Part shown: positions 1 to 9,247 of the stretch, piece by piece | Numbering within the stretch: position 1 is the first letter of the stretch | Layout of the letters: every line of letters starts with the position of its first letter | NCBI GenBank assembly: GCA_965218495.1 | Contig: OZ244626.1 | Location: forward strand, 2,232,001 to 2,296,000 | From: G965218495 sp965218495 | GTDB lineage: Bacteria; Bacteroidota; Rhodothermia; Rhodothermales; Bin80 | Length of the DNA: 64,000 bases | Reading direction: 5' to 3' | The notes under the pieces: generated by a model | The model's input: the letters and a program-made list of their open reading frames with translations, nothing else | Database searches by the model: none | Told to the model about the DNA's origin: nothing | Made by a program: the position numbers and the translations under genes

Positions 1-2
1 CA

Positions 3-53
3 GCCTATCGTAAGGTACGTAAAGGCAGTCGCACTGCAACTATCCGACCATGA
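3..53 (+). CDS. C-terminal end of an upstream gene (partial)
   Basis: An open frame entering from the left edge encodes a basic tail (AYRKVRKGSRTATIRP) and ends in a TGA that overlaps the ATG of nadK in an ATGA arrangement. Such overlaps are typical of translationally coupled genes and recur in this window, so this is probably the end of a gene co-transcribed with nadK. Only 16 residues are visible and the family cannot be named. Confidence 0.35.
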   Translation, partial: AYRKVRKGSRTATIRP

Positions 54-916
54 TCTACGGCATTGCCGGCAACACGAGCAAGGAGGAAATCTGGGACCCG
101 GTTGCCTCCCTGCTTCGGTGGCTACGGTCGCAGGAGCTTCCGTACAGCCTTCACGCGGACATTGCCGCGGGCCTTCGGGCGCGGATTCCCGAGATGCACC
201 GTGCCGCCACGCCTGAGAAAACGCCCGACATCATCCTTTCCTTTGGCGGCGACGGCACGCTGCTGCGCACGGCGCACCATGTGGCCCAAACCGGCACCCC
301 GATCCTGGGCATTAACCTGGGCCGCCTTGGCTTTCTGGCTGAGGTTGACATCGCAGAGGTTAGGGAAGCCATCACGCTCCTGGAATCCGGCGCCTATGAA
401 GTAGAGCCTCGACTAGCCTTGTCGGTCACAATGGGAGCCGCTCAGGCGGCCGTGCAGTGGGCCCTGAATGATGTTGTTGTGGCCCGCGCGGAATCCGCAG
501 GCCTGGTTGCGATTGACGTCACGGCCGACGGAATGGCTCTGGACACGTATTGGGCCGACGGCCTGATCGTTGCCACGCCTACGGGTTCCACAGCGTATTC
601 TCTTGCGGCAGGCGGTCCCATTGTCGCCCCCGGTACCGATGCACTCCTAGTTACGCCTATTGCGAGCCATAGCCTCACGGTGCGACCAGTAGTGCTGCCG
701 GGCAATTCAGTAATTGACATCCAAGTTGCTGAGGCCAGTTTGCCATGCGTCCTAGCCGTTGACGGCATGAGTCGTGCGATGTCTGATGGATCTCCCATAA
801 GGATTCAGCGCGCCCCACACACCGTTAAACTGGTTCGGCTGGCCGGGCGGCACTACTTCCACACGCTGCGCTCCAAGCTGTCCTGGGGCGCAGGCCCACA
901 ACAGCGAACCGCATGA
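50..916 (+). CDS. nadK: NAD kinase
   Basis: ATP-dependent NAD kinase that phosphorylates NAD to NADP in the cytosol. The family signature GGDGT is at residues 66-70, followed by the conserved GINLGRLGFLAEV stretch. A second NAD-binding block, GLIVATPTGSTAYSLAAGGP, lies near residue 180. At 288 residues it has the usual family length. The ATG overlaps the stop of a preceding frame, and its own stop overlaps the next start (ATGA at 913-916), so it sits in a tight operon with the following lipoprotein gene. Confidence 0.96.
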   Translation: MIYGIAGNTSKEEIWDPVASLLRWLRSQELPYSLHADIAAGLRARIPEMHRAATPEKTPDIILSFGGDGTLLRTAHHVAQTGTPILGINLGRLGFLAEVDIAEVREAITLLESGAYEVEPRLALSVTMGAAQAAVQWALNDVVVARAESAGLVAIDVTADGMALDTYWADGLIVATPTGSTAYSLAAGGPIVAPGTDALLVTPIASHSLTVRPVVLPGNSVIDIQVAEASLPCVLAVDGMSRAMSDGSPIRIQRAPHTVKLVRLAGRHYFHTLRSKLSWGAGPQQRTA

Positions 917-1716
917 AGACGGGACTATACCTGACCTTGGCGCTTGCCGTGACGGCGGCTGTCGCGGGGGGATGCGGCAGTAGCAGCAGCACGGTGACAG
1001 CATCCAATGGTCTTTCGCTGAGTGCCATGGAAGTGATCCAGAATGTCCAAGACATGGCGCGATCCTCGCACTCTACGCTGCAGATCCAGGCTGACCTGTC
1101 AATACGCTCTCCGGCATTCAACGGAACCGTTAGGGCAGAGATCTCGCACCGCCGTGGGGACTCACTCTTTGCCTCACTGTCCGCCTCGGCGCTCCGCATC
1201 GAAGCCGGGCGCCTTTGGACCACGCCCGACAGCTTTTTCTATTACGATCGACTGGAAAAACAGGTGGTATATGGCCCGGTGGCATTCGTGAGCCAACTAG
1301 TACCTGGCCTATTCTCTGGAGATGATCTCTTTGAGCGGCTCCTGGGGCTCCTGGCTCCGAATGCGGACGAGGGCTGGACGGTGGAATACGTATCGGCGCA
1401 GTATGTCCTCAGTAGCGAAGACTCGCGAACCCGATATGTCGTTGATCCGGCACTCTGGCGCGTAGTGCTACTCGAGAGGCGAGCGCCGGATGGTGCAATT
1501 CTTGAATCACTCCTGTACCCTGAATTTGCTAGCGTCCAGGGAAAGCAGTACCCCAAACGGGTGATTCTTCAGCGCCCGCGCGATGGTGTGGCCGTGTCCG
1601 CACATTACCGTGCGGTGGTACTGGACCCCGGTGACCTGGACTTTTCGCTGCGCGTACCCCCGGATGTCCCCTGGGTGCATGCTCGGGACTTAGTGCCAGC
1701 GCAAGGCGGACAGTGA
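913..1716 (+). CDS. DUF4292-type lipoprotein
   Basis: A 267-residue exported protein. The N-terminus has a hydrophobic signal segment and a lipobox-like AGGCG near residues 19-22, suggesting lipidation and anchoring in the periplasm or outer membrane. The body, with alternating beta-strand-like stretches and phrases such as SFFYYDRLEKQVVYGP, resembles DUF4292 proteins of Bacteroidota, thought to have a LolA/LolB-like fold. Function is unproven. It overlaps nadK by 4 bp and is probably co-translated with it. The family call is from memory of sequence style, not a search. Confidence 0.75.
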   Translation: MKTGLYLTLALAVTAAVAGGCGSSSSTVTASNGLSLSAMEVIQNVQDMARSSHSTLQIQADLSIRSPAFNGTVRAEISHRRGDSLFASLSASALRIEAGRLWTTPDSFFYYDRLEKQVVYGPVAFVSQLVPGLFSGDDLFERLLGLLAPNADEGWTVEYVSAQYVLSSEDSRTRYVVDPALWRVVLLERRAPDGAILESLLYPEFASVQGKQYPKRVILQRPRDGVAVSAHYRAVVLDPGDLDFSLRVPPDVPWVHARDLVPAQGGQ

Positions 1717-1760
1717 GCCGTTTTTGCGTGCATTTGCGCCGGCAGCACGCCCAGGTGCTG

Positions 1761-1770
1761 TATATTTTCG
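1761..1770 (+). promoter_or_regulatory. possible promoter -7 box upstream of lpdA
   Basis: The sequence TATATTTTCG lies about 32 bp upstream of the lpdA start and resembles the Bacteroidota -7 element TAnnTTTG. A TTTG lies upstream at about 24 bp spacing, longer than the usual 19-21. Inference only. Confidence 0.35.
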
Positions 1771-1801
1771 CTGTGCGCTTACCATAAAAATATCTCGAAC
1801 T

Positions 1802-3220
1802 ATGGCCCAGAGTTATGATGTCATCGTGGTTGGTACCGGTCCAGGCGGCTACGAAACTGCCATACGCGCGACGCAACTCGGATTCAAGACGGCAGTCATT
1901 GAAAAGAACAAGCTTGGCGGTGTGTGTCTGAACGTCGGCTGCATCCCGACGAAGGCCCTGCTGAAGAGCGCCGAGCTCATGGCCTATGCCGAACATCTGT
2001 CCGACTATGGCCTGACCCTTGACGGCAAGGTCACGCCGGACTTCCCGAAGGTCATCCAACGCAGCCGCGCGGTTGCCAACAAGATGAACCGGGGCGTCCA
2101 GTTTCTCATGAAGAAGAATAGTATCGATGTCATCGGTGGCCACGCCAAAGTCTTGCGCGGGGGCAGCATCAGCATTGAGCCGTCCGTCAACATGGACGGC
2201 AAGACGGTGGGCGAACGGCAAACTGTAAAGGCCAAGCATACCATCTTGGCCACGGGTGCCCGTGCTCGTGAAATCCCGCCCCTGCCCATTGACGGCAAGA
2301 ACATTATTGACTACAAGGGGGCCCTGCTACAGACTACCCGGCCGGATCGCCTCGTTGTCGTCGGCGCCGGCGCAATTGGCGTGGAATTCGCCTATTTCTA
2401 TCACCACATGGGTAGCAAGGTGACGCTGGTTGAGCTGATGGACCGCCTCGTGCCTGTAGAAGACGCCGATGTGTCCAAGGAGCTTCAGCGCTCCTTCCGC
2501 AAAGCTGGCATCTCAGTCATGGCGAATGCAGCCGTAGGCGAGGTCGACACAAGTGGTACCCCGCTCAAGGTCGCGATTCGGGGCAAACGAAGCACCAAGG
2601 TAATCGAAGCCGACCAGGTCCTCTCGGCCGTAGGCATCACCGGCAATATCGAGAACTTGGGCTTAGAAGCATTGGGCATTAAGACGGACCGAGGCTTCAT
2701 CGTCACAGACGAGTTCAGCAGGACGAGTTCTCCTGGCGTCTATGCGATCGGGGATGTGGCCGGCCCCCCTTGGCTCGCCCATAAAGCCAGCCACGAAGGC
2801 ATTCTATGCATTGAGAAAATTGAGGGCAAGGACGTGCGGCCGCTCAACAGGAACAACGTGCCAGGCTGCACCTACTGTCAGCCGCAGATTGCCTCGGTGG
2901 GCTACACCGAAGCCAAGGCACTCGAAGCCGGCTATGAGGTTAAGGTGGGCAAGTTTCCGTTTTCGGCCTCCGGCAAGGCGTCGGCAGCTGGCCAGGTAGG
3001 CGGCTTTGTCAAAGTCATCTACGACGCGAAGTACGGCGAACTACTCGGCTGCCATATCATCGGGCAGGACGCCACGGAACTCATAGCCGAAGCCGTCGCA
3101 GCACGCGAATTGGAAACTACCCACCACGAGATTCTGGAGACCATGCACCCGCATCCCACGCTTTCGGAGGCGATGCTTGAGGCCACGCGTGCAGCCTTCG
3201 GCATCTCGATCAACACGTAA
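1802..3220 (+). CDS. lpdA: dihydrolipoyl dehydrogenase (E3)
   Basis: FAD-dependent E3 subunit that reoxidises dihydrolipoamide in 2-oxoacid dehydrogenase complexes and the glycine cleavage system. The N-terminal GTGPGGYETA binds FAD. The redox disulfide is in GGVCLNVGCIPTKAL (Cys42 and Cys47), a second dinucleotide fold is at VVGAGAIGVEFA, and the C-terminal HPHPTLSEA carries the catalytic His-Glu pair. The ATG at 1802 is chosen because it directly precedes the FAD motif; the frame is open upstream to 1724, but that extension has no family match. It converges on metG with 7 bp between the stops. Confidence 0.96.
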   Translation: MAQSYDVIVVGTGPGGYETAIRATQLGFKTAVIEKNKLGGVCLNVGCIPTKALLKSAELMAYAEHLSDYGLTLDGKVTPDFPKVIQRSRAVANKMNRGVQFLMKKNSIDVIGGHAKVLRGGSISIEPSVNMDGKTVGERQTVKAKHTILATGARAREIPPLPIDGKNIIDYKGALLQTTRPDRLVVVGAGAIGVEFAYFYHHMGSKVTLVELMDRLVPVEDADVSKELQRSFRKAGISVMANAAVGEVDTSGTPLKVAIRGKRSTKVIEADQVLSAVGITGNIENLGLEALGIKTDRGFIVTDEFSRTSSPGVYAIGDVAGPPWLAHKASHEGILCIEKIEGKDVRPLNRNNVPGCTYCQPQIASVGYTEAKALEAGYEVKVGKFPFSASGKASAAGQVGGFVKVIYDAKYGELLGCHIIGQDATELIAEAVAARELETTHHEILETMHPHPTLSEAMLEATRAAFGISINT

Positions 3221-3227
3221 GCACTTG

Positions 3228-5324
3228 CTACCGAACGACGGCACCCTCTTCGCCGTCCGCGGTGACGATCGATAGACGACCTTCACGATCCTCGGCCATA
3301 AGCAGCATCCCCCGGCTTTCAAGGCCCATCATCTTGCGGGGTTGGAGGTTCGCCACTGCAACTACGCGCCGCCCCACCAGGGACGCGGTATCAAAGTGCT
3401 GGGCCACCCCCGCAAGGACCTGACGCTTCTCGTAGCCCAAGTCCACCTGCAGGCGGACGAGCTTCCTGGACTTCTTCACGCGCTCGGCCGAAAGTACGGT
3501 CCCCATCCGCAGGTCGAGCTTCGCAAAGGACTCGTACTCGATGGTAGCCTTCGGCTCGGCATACGGCAGCGCCGCCTCTTCTTCTTCGTCTTGGCCGGAC
3601 AGCTTGGCAATCTGGGCGTCAATGGCGCTGTCTTCCACCTTGGTAAATAGTATTGCGCGCTTGCCTAGCGGATGCCCATCGCTAAGCAATGGAGCGCCCG
3701 CCTCATGCCACCCTATGGGGGCTTCTCTTGGGTCGTCCGGCATGCTGGACCGTACACCATCCAAGCGAAGCATCCCGCGTAGTCTGGCTGCCGTGAACGG
3801 GAGCACAGGGTCCATGAGCACACTCAGGGCGGCGCATATCTGGAGCGACACGTTGATAGTGTTCGCGCAAGCCTGCCGGTTGGTCTTGCGCGTCTTCCAG
3901 GGCTGAGAGTCGTTAAAGTACTTGTTTCCCAGCCGCGCCACATCTATGGTGATGGCAACAGCTTCGCGGAATCGAAACCGTTTGTACGAATCCCCGATAC
4001 GCTTGGGGAATGCCGCAAGCCGCCCAAGCGCATTCTGATCCAACGCATCGGGGCCTACCAAAGGCGGCACGACGTTGCCGAATTCTCTTTCGGCAAATGT
4101 TAACGACCGGTTGACGAAGTTGCCAAGAATGTCCGCCAGTTCGGAGTTTACGCGCGCCTGAAACTCTTTCCAGCTAAAGTCGGCGTCCTTGGACTCCGGC
4201 AGCATGGACGCCAGCGCATAACGCAAAAGATCGGGCGGAAAGTCCTCCAAATACTCATGCAACCATACCGCCCACCCGCGGCTGGTAGATAGCTTCTTGC
4301 CTTCAATCGTCAGAAACTCGTTCGCCGGCACATTGTCGGGCAGAACGTAGTCGCCATGCCCCATCAGCATGGCCGGAAACATCAGGGTATGGAAGACGAT
4401 GTTATCCTTGCCTATGAAGTGAATCAGCATCGACTCGGAGTCCTTCCAATACCGTTCCCAAAGCGCAGGATCTCCCTTACGCTCTGACCACTCACGCGTG
4501 GCTGAGATATACCCGATCGGCGCATCAAACCACACATAGATCACCTTGCCACTGGCACTGACGCCGGCGGCTTCCGCGACCTCCGATGGTACCGGCACGC
4601 CCCAAGGCACGTCACGCGTGATGGCGCGGTCACGGAGGCCATTGGTGAACCACGCCCCGATCTGGCCGAGGACGTTGGGCTTCCATTCCGGGTGGGAATC
4701 TACAAACGCTTCCAGGCGAGCTTGCCAGTCTCCCAGAGGAAGGTACCAGTGGGTAGTTTCGCGAAACTCCGGAACGGCGTCCGAAAGTGTGCTACGTGGA
4801 TTGGAGATTTCGGCCGGGCTCAGCGAAGTTCCACAACGCTCACACTGGTCGCCGTAGGCGTCTTCGTATCCACACTGCGGGCATGTGCCCTTGACAAAGC
4901 GGTCCGCAAGGAAGACGCCGGCCTTGGCGTCGTAGAGCTGCTCGTCCGTCTTCAGCACGAAGACATTCCCGCGCGCAAGGCGCCTAAAGAAGTCCTGGCT
5001 GGTTTCCTTGTGTACGGGCCCAGATGTGCGCCCGTAGTGGTCAAAGCTCATGCCAAAGGCAGCAAAGCTATCCCGGATCAAGGGATGGAAGCGGTCGACA
5101 ATCGTCTGAGGGGAGGTGCCTTCGTGCAGCGCTCGGACCACAATCGCCACGCCGAACTCATCAGAGCCGCAGACATAAACTATGTCGCGTCCATTCAGTC
5201 GCTGGTAGCGGCAATACAGGTCAGCAGGCAGATACGCGCCGGCCAAGTGACCAATATGAATGGGACCGTTTGCATACGGTAACGCGGAGGTGACCAAAAT
5301 CCGCTTAAACGCCTTCTCACTCAC
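3228..5324 (-). CDS. metG: methionine-tRNA ligase
   Basis: Charges tRNA(Met) with methionine. The HIGH motif (PIHIGHLAGAYLPAD) is at residues 21-35. A zinc-knuckle insertion CPQCGYEDAYGDQCERCG follows, and the KMSKS equivalent is KKLSTSRGWAVW, a form common in this phylum. The C-terminal 100 residues (FAKLDLRMGTVLSAERV onward) form the EMAP/Trbp111-like tRNA-binding domain used for dimerisation. The full 698-residue length fits the long MetG class. The gene is divergent from hisB across a 148-bp gap. Confidence 0.97.
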   Translation of the reverse strand: MSEKAFKRILVTSALPYANGPIHIGHLAGAYLPADLYCRYQRLNGRDIVYVCGSDEFGVAIVVRALHEGTSPQTIVDRFHPLIRDSFAAFGMSFDHYGRTSGPVHKETSQDFFRRLARGNVFVLKTDEQLYDAKAGVFLADRFVKGTCPQCGYEDAYGDQCERCGTSLSPAEISNPRSTLSDAVPEFRETTHWYLPLGDWQARLEAFVDSHPEWKPNVLGQIGAWFTNGLRDRAITRDVPWGVPVPSEVAEAAGVSASGKVIYVWFDAPIGYISATREWSERKGDPALWERYWKDSESMLIHFIGKDNIVFHTLMFPAMLMGHGDYVLPDNVPANEFLTIEGKKLSTSRGWAVWLHEYLEDFPPDLLRYALASMLPESKDADFSWKEFQARVNSELADILGNFVNRSLTFAEREFGNVVPPLVGPDALDQNALGRLAAFPKRIGDSYKRFRFREAVAITIDVARLGNKYFNDSQPWKTRKTNRQACANTINVSLQICAALSVLMDPVLPFTAARLRGMLRLDGVRSSMPDDPREAPIGWHEAGAPLLSDGHPLGKRAILFTKVEDSAIDAQIAKLSGQDEEEEAALPYAEPKATIEYESFAKLDLRMGTVLSAERVKKSRKLVRLQVDLGYEKRQVLAGVAQHFDTASLVGRRVVAVANLQPRKMMGLESRGMLLMAEDREGRLSIVTADGEEGAVVR

Positions 5325-5443
5325 ACAAACCTCGCGTCGGAGTACACCAAGATATGAACCCGATTGTACCCTTCCCGTTCATGCGTGATCCACTTCCGCG
5401 GGCTTTCACCCTATCTTGATCCGGTGGGGCACGCGCCGTGCCT

Positions 5444-5451
5444 TATTTTTG
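5444..5451 (+). promoter_or_regulatory. possible -7 box upstream of hisB
   Basis: TATTTTTG matches the Bacteroidota TAnnTTTG promoter element and lies 21 bp upstream of the chosen hisB start, implying a very short leader. A TTG about 25 bp upstream is a weak -33 candidate. Inference only. Confidence 0.4.
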
Positions 5452-5472
5452 CGTTCGTATCGCAAAGTACCT

Positions 5473-6081
5473 ATGACTGAATCGCAGGCCTTACAAGACC
5501 GGATTGCCACCGTGCGGCGAGCCACCCGTGAAACCGATGTAACGGTACGCATTAACCTTGACGGGACCGGCCAGCACAAGAACACCACGGCGATAGGGTT
5601 CCTGGATCATATGCTGGACCTTTTCGCACGGCACAGCGGACTGGACCTCTCAGTGTCCTGTAAGGGCGACCTGCACGTTGATGAGCATCACAGTGTTGAA
5701 GATGTGGGCATCACGCTGGGGCAGGCTGTCCGACAGGCGTTGGGCGACAAGGGCTACATCGCGCGGTACGGTCTGGCATACGTGCCCATGGATGACGCCC
5801 TGGCGCGCGCAGTTGTGGACCTTTCGGGGCGCTTCACCCTCCACTTCGAAGCGACGTTCAACCGAGATAGGGTAGGCGGCCTTCCTACAGAGCTCGTTCG
5901 GCACTTTTGGTACAGTTTTGCCGAGCAGGCTGCCTGCACTCTCCACATCAGCGTGCTTCACGGAATCAATACGCACCATCAAGTCGAGGCCATCTTCAAG
6001 GCAGTAGCCCGCGCCCTGCGCGCTGCTGTGCGGCGCGACACTGCAGGCGTACGCGTGCCTTCAACCAAGGGTGATGTCTGA
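5473..6081 (+). CDS. hisB: imidazoleglycerol-phosphate dehydratase
   Basis: Dehydrates imidazole glycerol phosphate in histidine biosynthesis. The metal-binding histidine motifs HHSVEDVGITLG and GINTHHQVEAIFKA are both present, together with FLDHMLDLFARHSG. At 202 residues it is the monofunctional dehydratase without the N-terminal phosphatase domain found in some Bacteroidota HisB proteins. The ATG at 5473 gives the normal N-terminus. It heads a cluster with proC, hisH, hisA and hisF on the same strand. Confidence 0.96.
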   Translation: MTESQALQDRIATVRRATRETDVTVRINLDGTGQHKNTTAIGFLDHMLDLFARHSGLDLSVSCKGDLHVDEHHSVEDVGITLGQAVRQALGDKGYIARYGLAYVPMDDALARAVVDLSGRFTLHFEATFNRDRVGGLPTELVRHFWYSFAEQAACTLHISVLHGINTHHQVEAIFKAVARALRAAVRRDTAGVRVPSTKGDV

Positions 6082-6120
6082 TAGAACCGCTTGGGAACCG
6101 GTAATCATTCACAGTCGATC

Positions 6121-6942
6121 ATGACCTTAGCAGCCCAGGCCATTGCCGTCCTTGGCGCCGGCAACATCGGCCGCGCGCTTATCGGTGGGCTCGTACGCGG
6201 CGGCCATCTTCGCCCGGAGAATATCCGCGCCACGCGGCGCCAGCCCGCGGCAATTGCGGCTCTGCAGGCAGACTTTCCCGGCATGCACTGTGGATCCGAC
6301 AACGTCGCCGCTGTCCGCGGCGCATCCCTGGTGGTGCTGGCCGTGAAACCCTCAAACGCCCAAGGCATCATCAACGAAATCCGTACCCACATCGGCCCGA
6401 ACACCCTGATCGTGTCGGTCTTGGCAGGCCTTACCACCGATGCTATCGCCAAGGCGTTCGGAGGGCAGCGCCCGGTCGTGCGTACCATGCCCAACACGCC
6501 CATGATCGTAGACGAAGGTGCCACAGCCATTGCACGCGGTTCCCATACCGTGCCGGCGCACGTTGAGATGGTGCGCCAAATGTTCGAGGCGGTCGGCAAG
6601 GTAGAGCAGGTGCCGGAGCACCTCATGGATGCCGTCACTGGCCTGTCCGGCAGCGGTCCCGCATATGTCTACATGCTCATAGAAGCACTGACCGATGCAG
6701 GCGTGAAACAGGGGCTGAAACGTCCGGTGGCCTTCAGGCTCGCCACCCAAACGGTTCTCGGCGCCGCTACTTTGGTGGCGCAAACGGGCAAGCACCCCGC
6801 CATTCTTCGTGATGAAGTCACCACGCCGGGTGGCACAGCCATTGCGGCGATCGCAGAGCTCGAAGCCCACGGACTGCGCACGATGTTCATCAACGCGGTG
6901 GCGACGGCCACGCAGCGCTCGAAGGAGCTGAGTGGGATGTAA
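6121..6942 (+). CDS. proC: pyrroline-5-carboxylate reductase
   Basis: Reduces pyrroline-5-carboxylate to proline with NAD(P)H. The N-terminal Rossmann motif is VLGAGNIGRALIGGL. VRTMPNTPMIVDEGATAI and the C-terminal dimerisation motif LRDEVTTPGGTAIAAIAELE are hallmark P5CR sequences. The ATG at 6121 is preferred over an in-frame TTG at 6091 because the Rossmann motif normally starts within about 15 residues. It lies inside a histidine gene cluster, 39 bp after hisB and 17 bp before hisH, although it serves proline synthesis. Confidence 0.95.
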   Translation: MTLAAQAIAVLGAGNIGRALIGGLVRGGHLRPENIRATRRQPAAIAALQADFPGMHCGSDNVAAVRGASLVVLAVKPSNAQGIINEIRTHIGPNTLIVSVLAGLTTDAIAKAFGGQRPVVRTMPNTPMIVDEGATAIARGSHTVPAHVEMVRQMFEAVGKVEQVPEHLMDAVTGLSGSGPAYVYMLIEALTDAGVKQGLKRPVAFRLATQTVLGAATLVAQTGKHPAILRDEVTTPGGTAIAAIAELEAHGLRTMFINAVATATQRSKELSGM

Positions 6943-6959
6943 GCGCATGCCGCCGAATC

Positions 6960-7574
6960 ATGATCACAGTCATTGACTATGGGATAGGCAACCTTAGGTC
7001 TATTGAGAAGGCCTTTGAATATGTCGGAGCACGCGTTCTGCGTTCAGACCGCCCGGAGGATATTGCCCAGGCCGGCCACCTGGTGCTGCCCGGCGTTGGC
7101 GCCTTCGGCGCATGTATAGCCGAGGTGCGGCGGCGAGGCCTGACTGCTCCAATCTTGGATGCGGTGCGGCGAGGCGTACCCTTTTTGGGCGTGTGTGTGG
7201 GCATGCAGATGCTGTTTGACGTCGGGCTGGAGGACGGCGAGCACAAGGGACTCGGAATCCTGCCTGGTCGCGTAGAGCGGTTTGCCTTTCCCGCGCCTAC
7301 AGGACTGAAGATTCCGCAGATCGGCTGGAATCAGGTGATTCCGCGACGCACGTCCCCGCTATTGGCGGGCATAGGCCCGACTCCCTGGTGCTACTTTGTA
7401 CATTCGTATCACGCATCGCCAACCACCGCAGCTGATGTGCTCGCGATCACATCATACGGCATAGACTTCCCGTCGGTAGTAGGGCACGAGAATGTGTTTG
7501 GCGTCCAGTTTCATCCGGAGAAGAGCCAGCGTAGCGGGATACGTATCCTGGAGAACTTCGCCAGCCTTCACTGA
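6960..7574 (+). CDS. hisH: imidazole glycerol phosphate synthase, glutaminase subunit
   Basis: Class I glutamine amidotransferase subunit that supplies ammonia to HisF. The nucleophile Cys lies in PFLGVCVGMQMLF, and the His-Glu pair in VFGVQFHPEKSQRSG. The start MITVIDYGIGNLRSIEKAFEY is typical. Length (204 residues) matches the family. It is followed 2 bp later by hisA, and HisF, its partner, is two genes downstream. Confidence 0.97.
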   Translation: MITVIDYGIGNLRSIEKAFEYVGARVLRSDRPEDIAQAGHLVLPGVGAFGACIAEVRRRGLTAPILDAVRRGVPFLGVCVGMQMLFDVGLEDGEHKGLGILPGRVERFAFPAPTGLKIPQIGWNQVIPRRTSPLLAGIGPTPWCYFVHSYHASPTTAADVLAITSYGIDFPSVVGHENVFGVQFHPEKSQRSGIRILENFASLH

Positions 7575-7576
7575 GG

Positions 7577-8338
7577 ATGCTCCTGCTCATCCCTGCAATC
7601 GACCTGCGCGGCGGACAGTGCGTCCGTCTACACCAAGGGCGCTACGACCGCGAAACGGTATACGAGCGCGACCCCATCGCCGTGGCGCGCTTGTGGCAGC
7701 ACCAGCGTGCTGCGTGGCTGCATGTTGTAGACCTGGATGCCGCACGCGGCGGGTCTGGAGACCGGGCGAACAACCGCACGGAGATTGCGGGTATCTGCGA
7801 GGCCCTTGACATTCCGGTGCAGGTCGGCGGTGGCATTCGCACGCTTGACGACGTCCGCTTGGTGCTTTCGCTGGGTGCACGCCGCGTGATCCTCGGAACT
7901 AGTGCAGCACGAGACCCAGGTATGGTTGGGGAGGCCGTCCGGCGCTACTCGGCCGACAGGATCGTGGTCGGCATTGATGCCAGGGGCGGCGAGGTACGCG
8001 TCCAGGGCTGGACAGAAGGTAGCGGGCTTGATGCGATAGACTTTGCACTGGATATGGAGCGGCGCGGCGTGCGCCGAATAGTCTACACCGACATTTCGCG
8101 TGACGGGACGATGCAGGGACCGAACCTGGCCGCGTATCGCGCTCTCGGAAGTCGCCTGAGCGCTGCGCACATCACGGCCTCCGGCGGTGTTGGCTCGTAC
8201 CAGGATCTCGTCACACTCGATGCGCTTCAACCTTTCCGGGTCGACTCCGTGGTTGTTGGCCGCGCATTGTATGAGATGCGGTTTCCTTGTCAGCAGCTGT
8301 GGGAGGCGTATGCTGACGCTGCGACGGAATCCCCTTAG
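7577..8338 (+). CDS. hisA: ProFAR isomerase
   Basis: Catalyses the Amadori isomerisation of ProFAR to PRFAR in histidine biosynthesis. It is a TIM barrel with the N-terminal catalytic region LLLIPAIDLRGGQCVRLHQG and a second conserved half motif VVGIDARGGEVRVQGWTE. At 253 residues it is slightly longer than usual. The start is 2 bp after the hisH stop, indicating translational coupling. Its product is the substrate of the flanking HisH/HisF pair. Confidence 0.96.
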   Translation: MLLLIPAIDLRGGQCVRLHQGRYDRETVYERDPIAVARLWQHQRAAWLHVVDLDAARGGSGDRANNRTEIAGICEALDIPVQVGGGIRTLDDVRLVLSLGARRVILGTSAARDPGMVGEAVRRYSADRIVVGIDARGGEVRVQGWTEGSGLDAIDFALDMERRGVRRIVYTDISRDGTMQGPNLAAYRALGSRLSAAHITASGGVGSYQDLVTLDALQPFRVDSVVVGRALYEMRFPCQQLWEAYADAATESP

Positions 8339-8352
8339 GCGAAACCTCACCT

Positions 8353-9126
8353 ATGTCACTGGCAAAGCGCATCATACCGTGCCTTGATGTTGACGCGGGT
8401 CGCGTGGTGAAGGGGGTGAACTTTCTGGATCTCATAGATGCGGGAGATCCGGTAGAGCAGGCCCGGTATTACGATGCTGAGGGCGCCGATGAACTGGTAT
8501 TCCTTGACATCACTGCCACCCATCAGCGGCGCAACATCATGCATGCCGTGGTGCGCCAGACCGCAGACCAGGTATTCATTCCGCTTACGGTTGGGGGCGG
8601 CCTGCGCACCTTGGACGATATGCGACACATGCTGCATGCGGGCGCTGACAAGGTATCAGTGAATTCTGCGGCCATACGAGACGCCACACTTATCACCAGA
8701 GGCGCTGGTGCCTTCGGGTCCCAGTGCATCGTAGTAGCCATAGATGCTAAGCGCCGGCCTGGTAGAAAGTGGGAGGTTTTCGTGCGTGGAGGCCGCACCC
8801 CGACCGGGCTAGATGCGGTAGCATGGGCGCGAGAGGCACAGGAACGTGGTGCTGGCGAGATCCTTCTCACATCTATGGACCGAGATGGCACAAAAGACGG
8901 GTACGACCTCGAACTCTTGCACGCGCTACATGGCGAAATGTCCATCCCTGTTATTGCCTCCGGGGGTGCCGGATCGCTGGCCCACCTTCGCGACGCACTG
9001 ATGATCGGGCGAGCAGATGCCGTATTGGCGGCGTCGATTTTCCATTTTCGCGAGCACACCATCAATGAGGCCAAGCGCTTCTTGCACGACGCCGGCATCA
9101 CGGTGCGCATTGATTTCGGGCAGTAA
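8353..9126 (+). CDS. hisF: imidazole glycerol phosphate synthase, cyclase subunit
   Basis: The TIM-barrel cyclase joins ammonia from HisH to PRFAR, yielding imidazole glycerol phosphate and AICAR. The start MSLAKRIIPCLDVDAGRVVKG carries the catalytic Asp (DVD), and the second conserved Asp is in VVAIDAKRRPGRKWEVFVRGG. Full length (257 residues). Last gene of the his/pro cluster, followed by a terminator. hisG, hisD, hisC and hisI are not in this window. Confidence 0.97.
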   Translation: MSLAKRIIPCLDVDAGRVVKGVNFLDLIDAGDPVEQARYYDAEGADELVFLDITATHQRRNIMHAVVRQTADQVFIPLTVGGGLRTLDDMRHMLHAGADKVSVNSAAIRDATLITRGAGAFGSQCIVVAIDAKRRPGRKWEVFVRGGRTPTGLDAVAWAREAQERGAGEILLTSMDRDGTKDGYDLELLHALHGEMSIPVIASGGAGSLAHLRDALMIGRADAVLAASIFHFREHTINEAKRFLHDAGITVRIDFGQ

Positions 9127-9156
9127 CACTTGCAGATGGGCAGCCTAGGGGCCCGG

Positions 9157-9174
9157 GCCGCTGAAGCGGCTTTT
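9157..9174 (+). terminator. intrinsic terminator after hisF
   Basis: GCCGC-TGAA-GCGGC forms a perfect stem with a four-base loop, preceded by GGGCCC-rich DNA and followed at once by TTTT. It begins 30 bp after the hisF stop, the expected place to end the hisB-proC-hisH-hisA-hisF transcript. Confidence 0.7.
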
Positions 9175-9247
9175 GGCATCGGGGTCCAAGAAGGAAACAC
9201 CTCTGGAGGCGGTTATCCGATGCGAGGTTAGGCTGCTCACGCATGAT

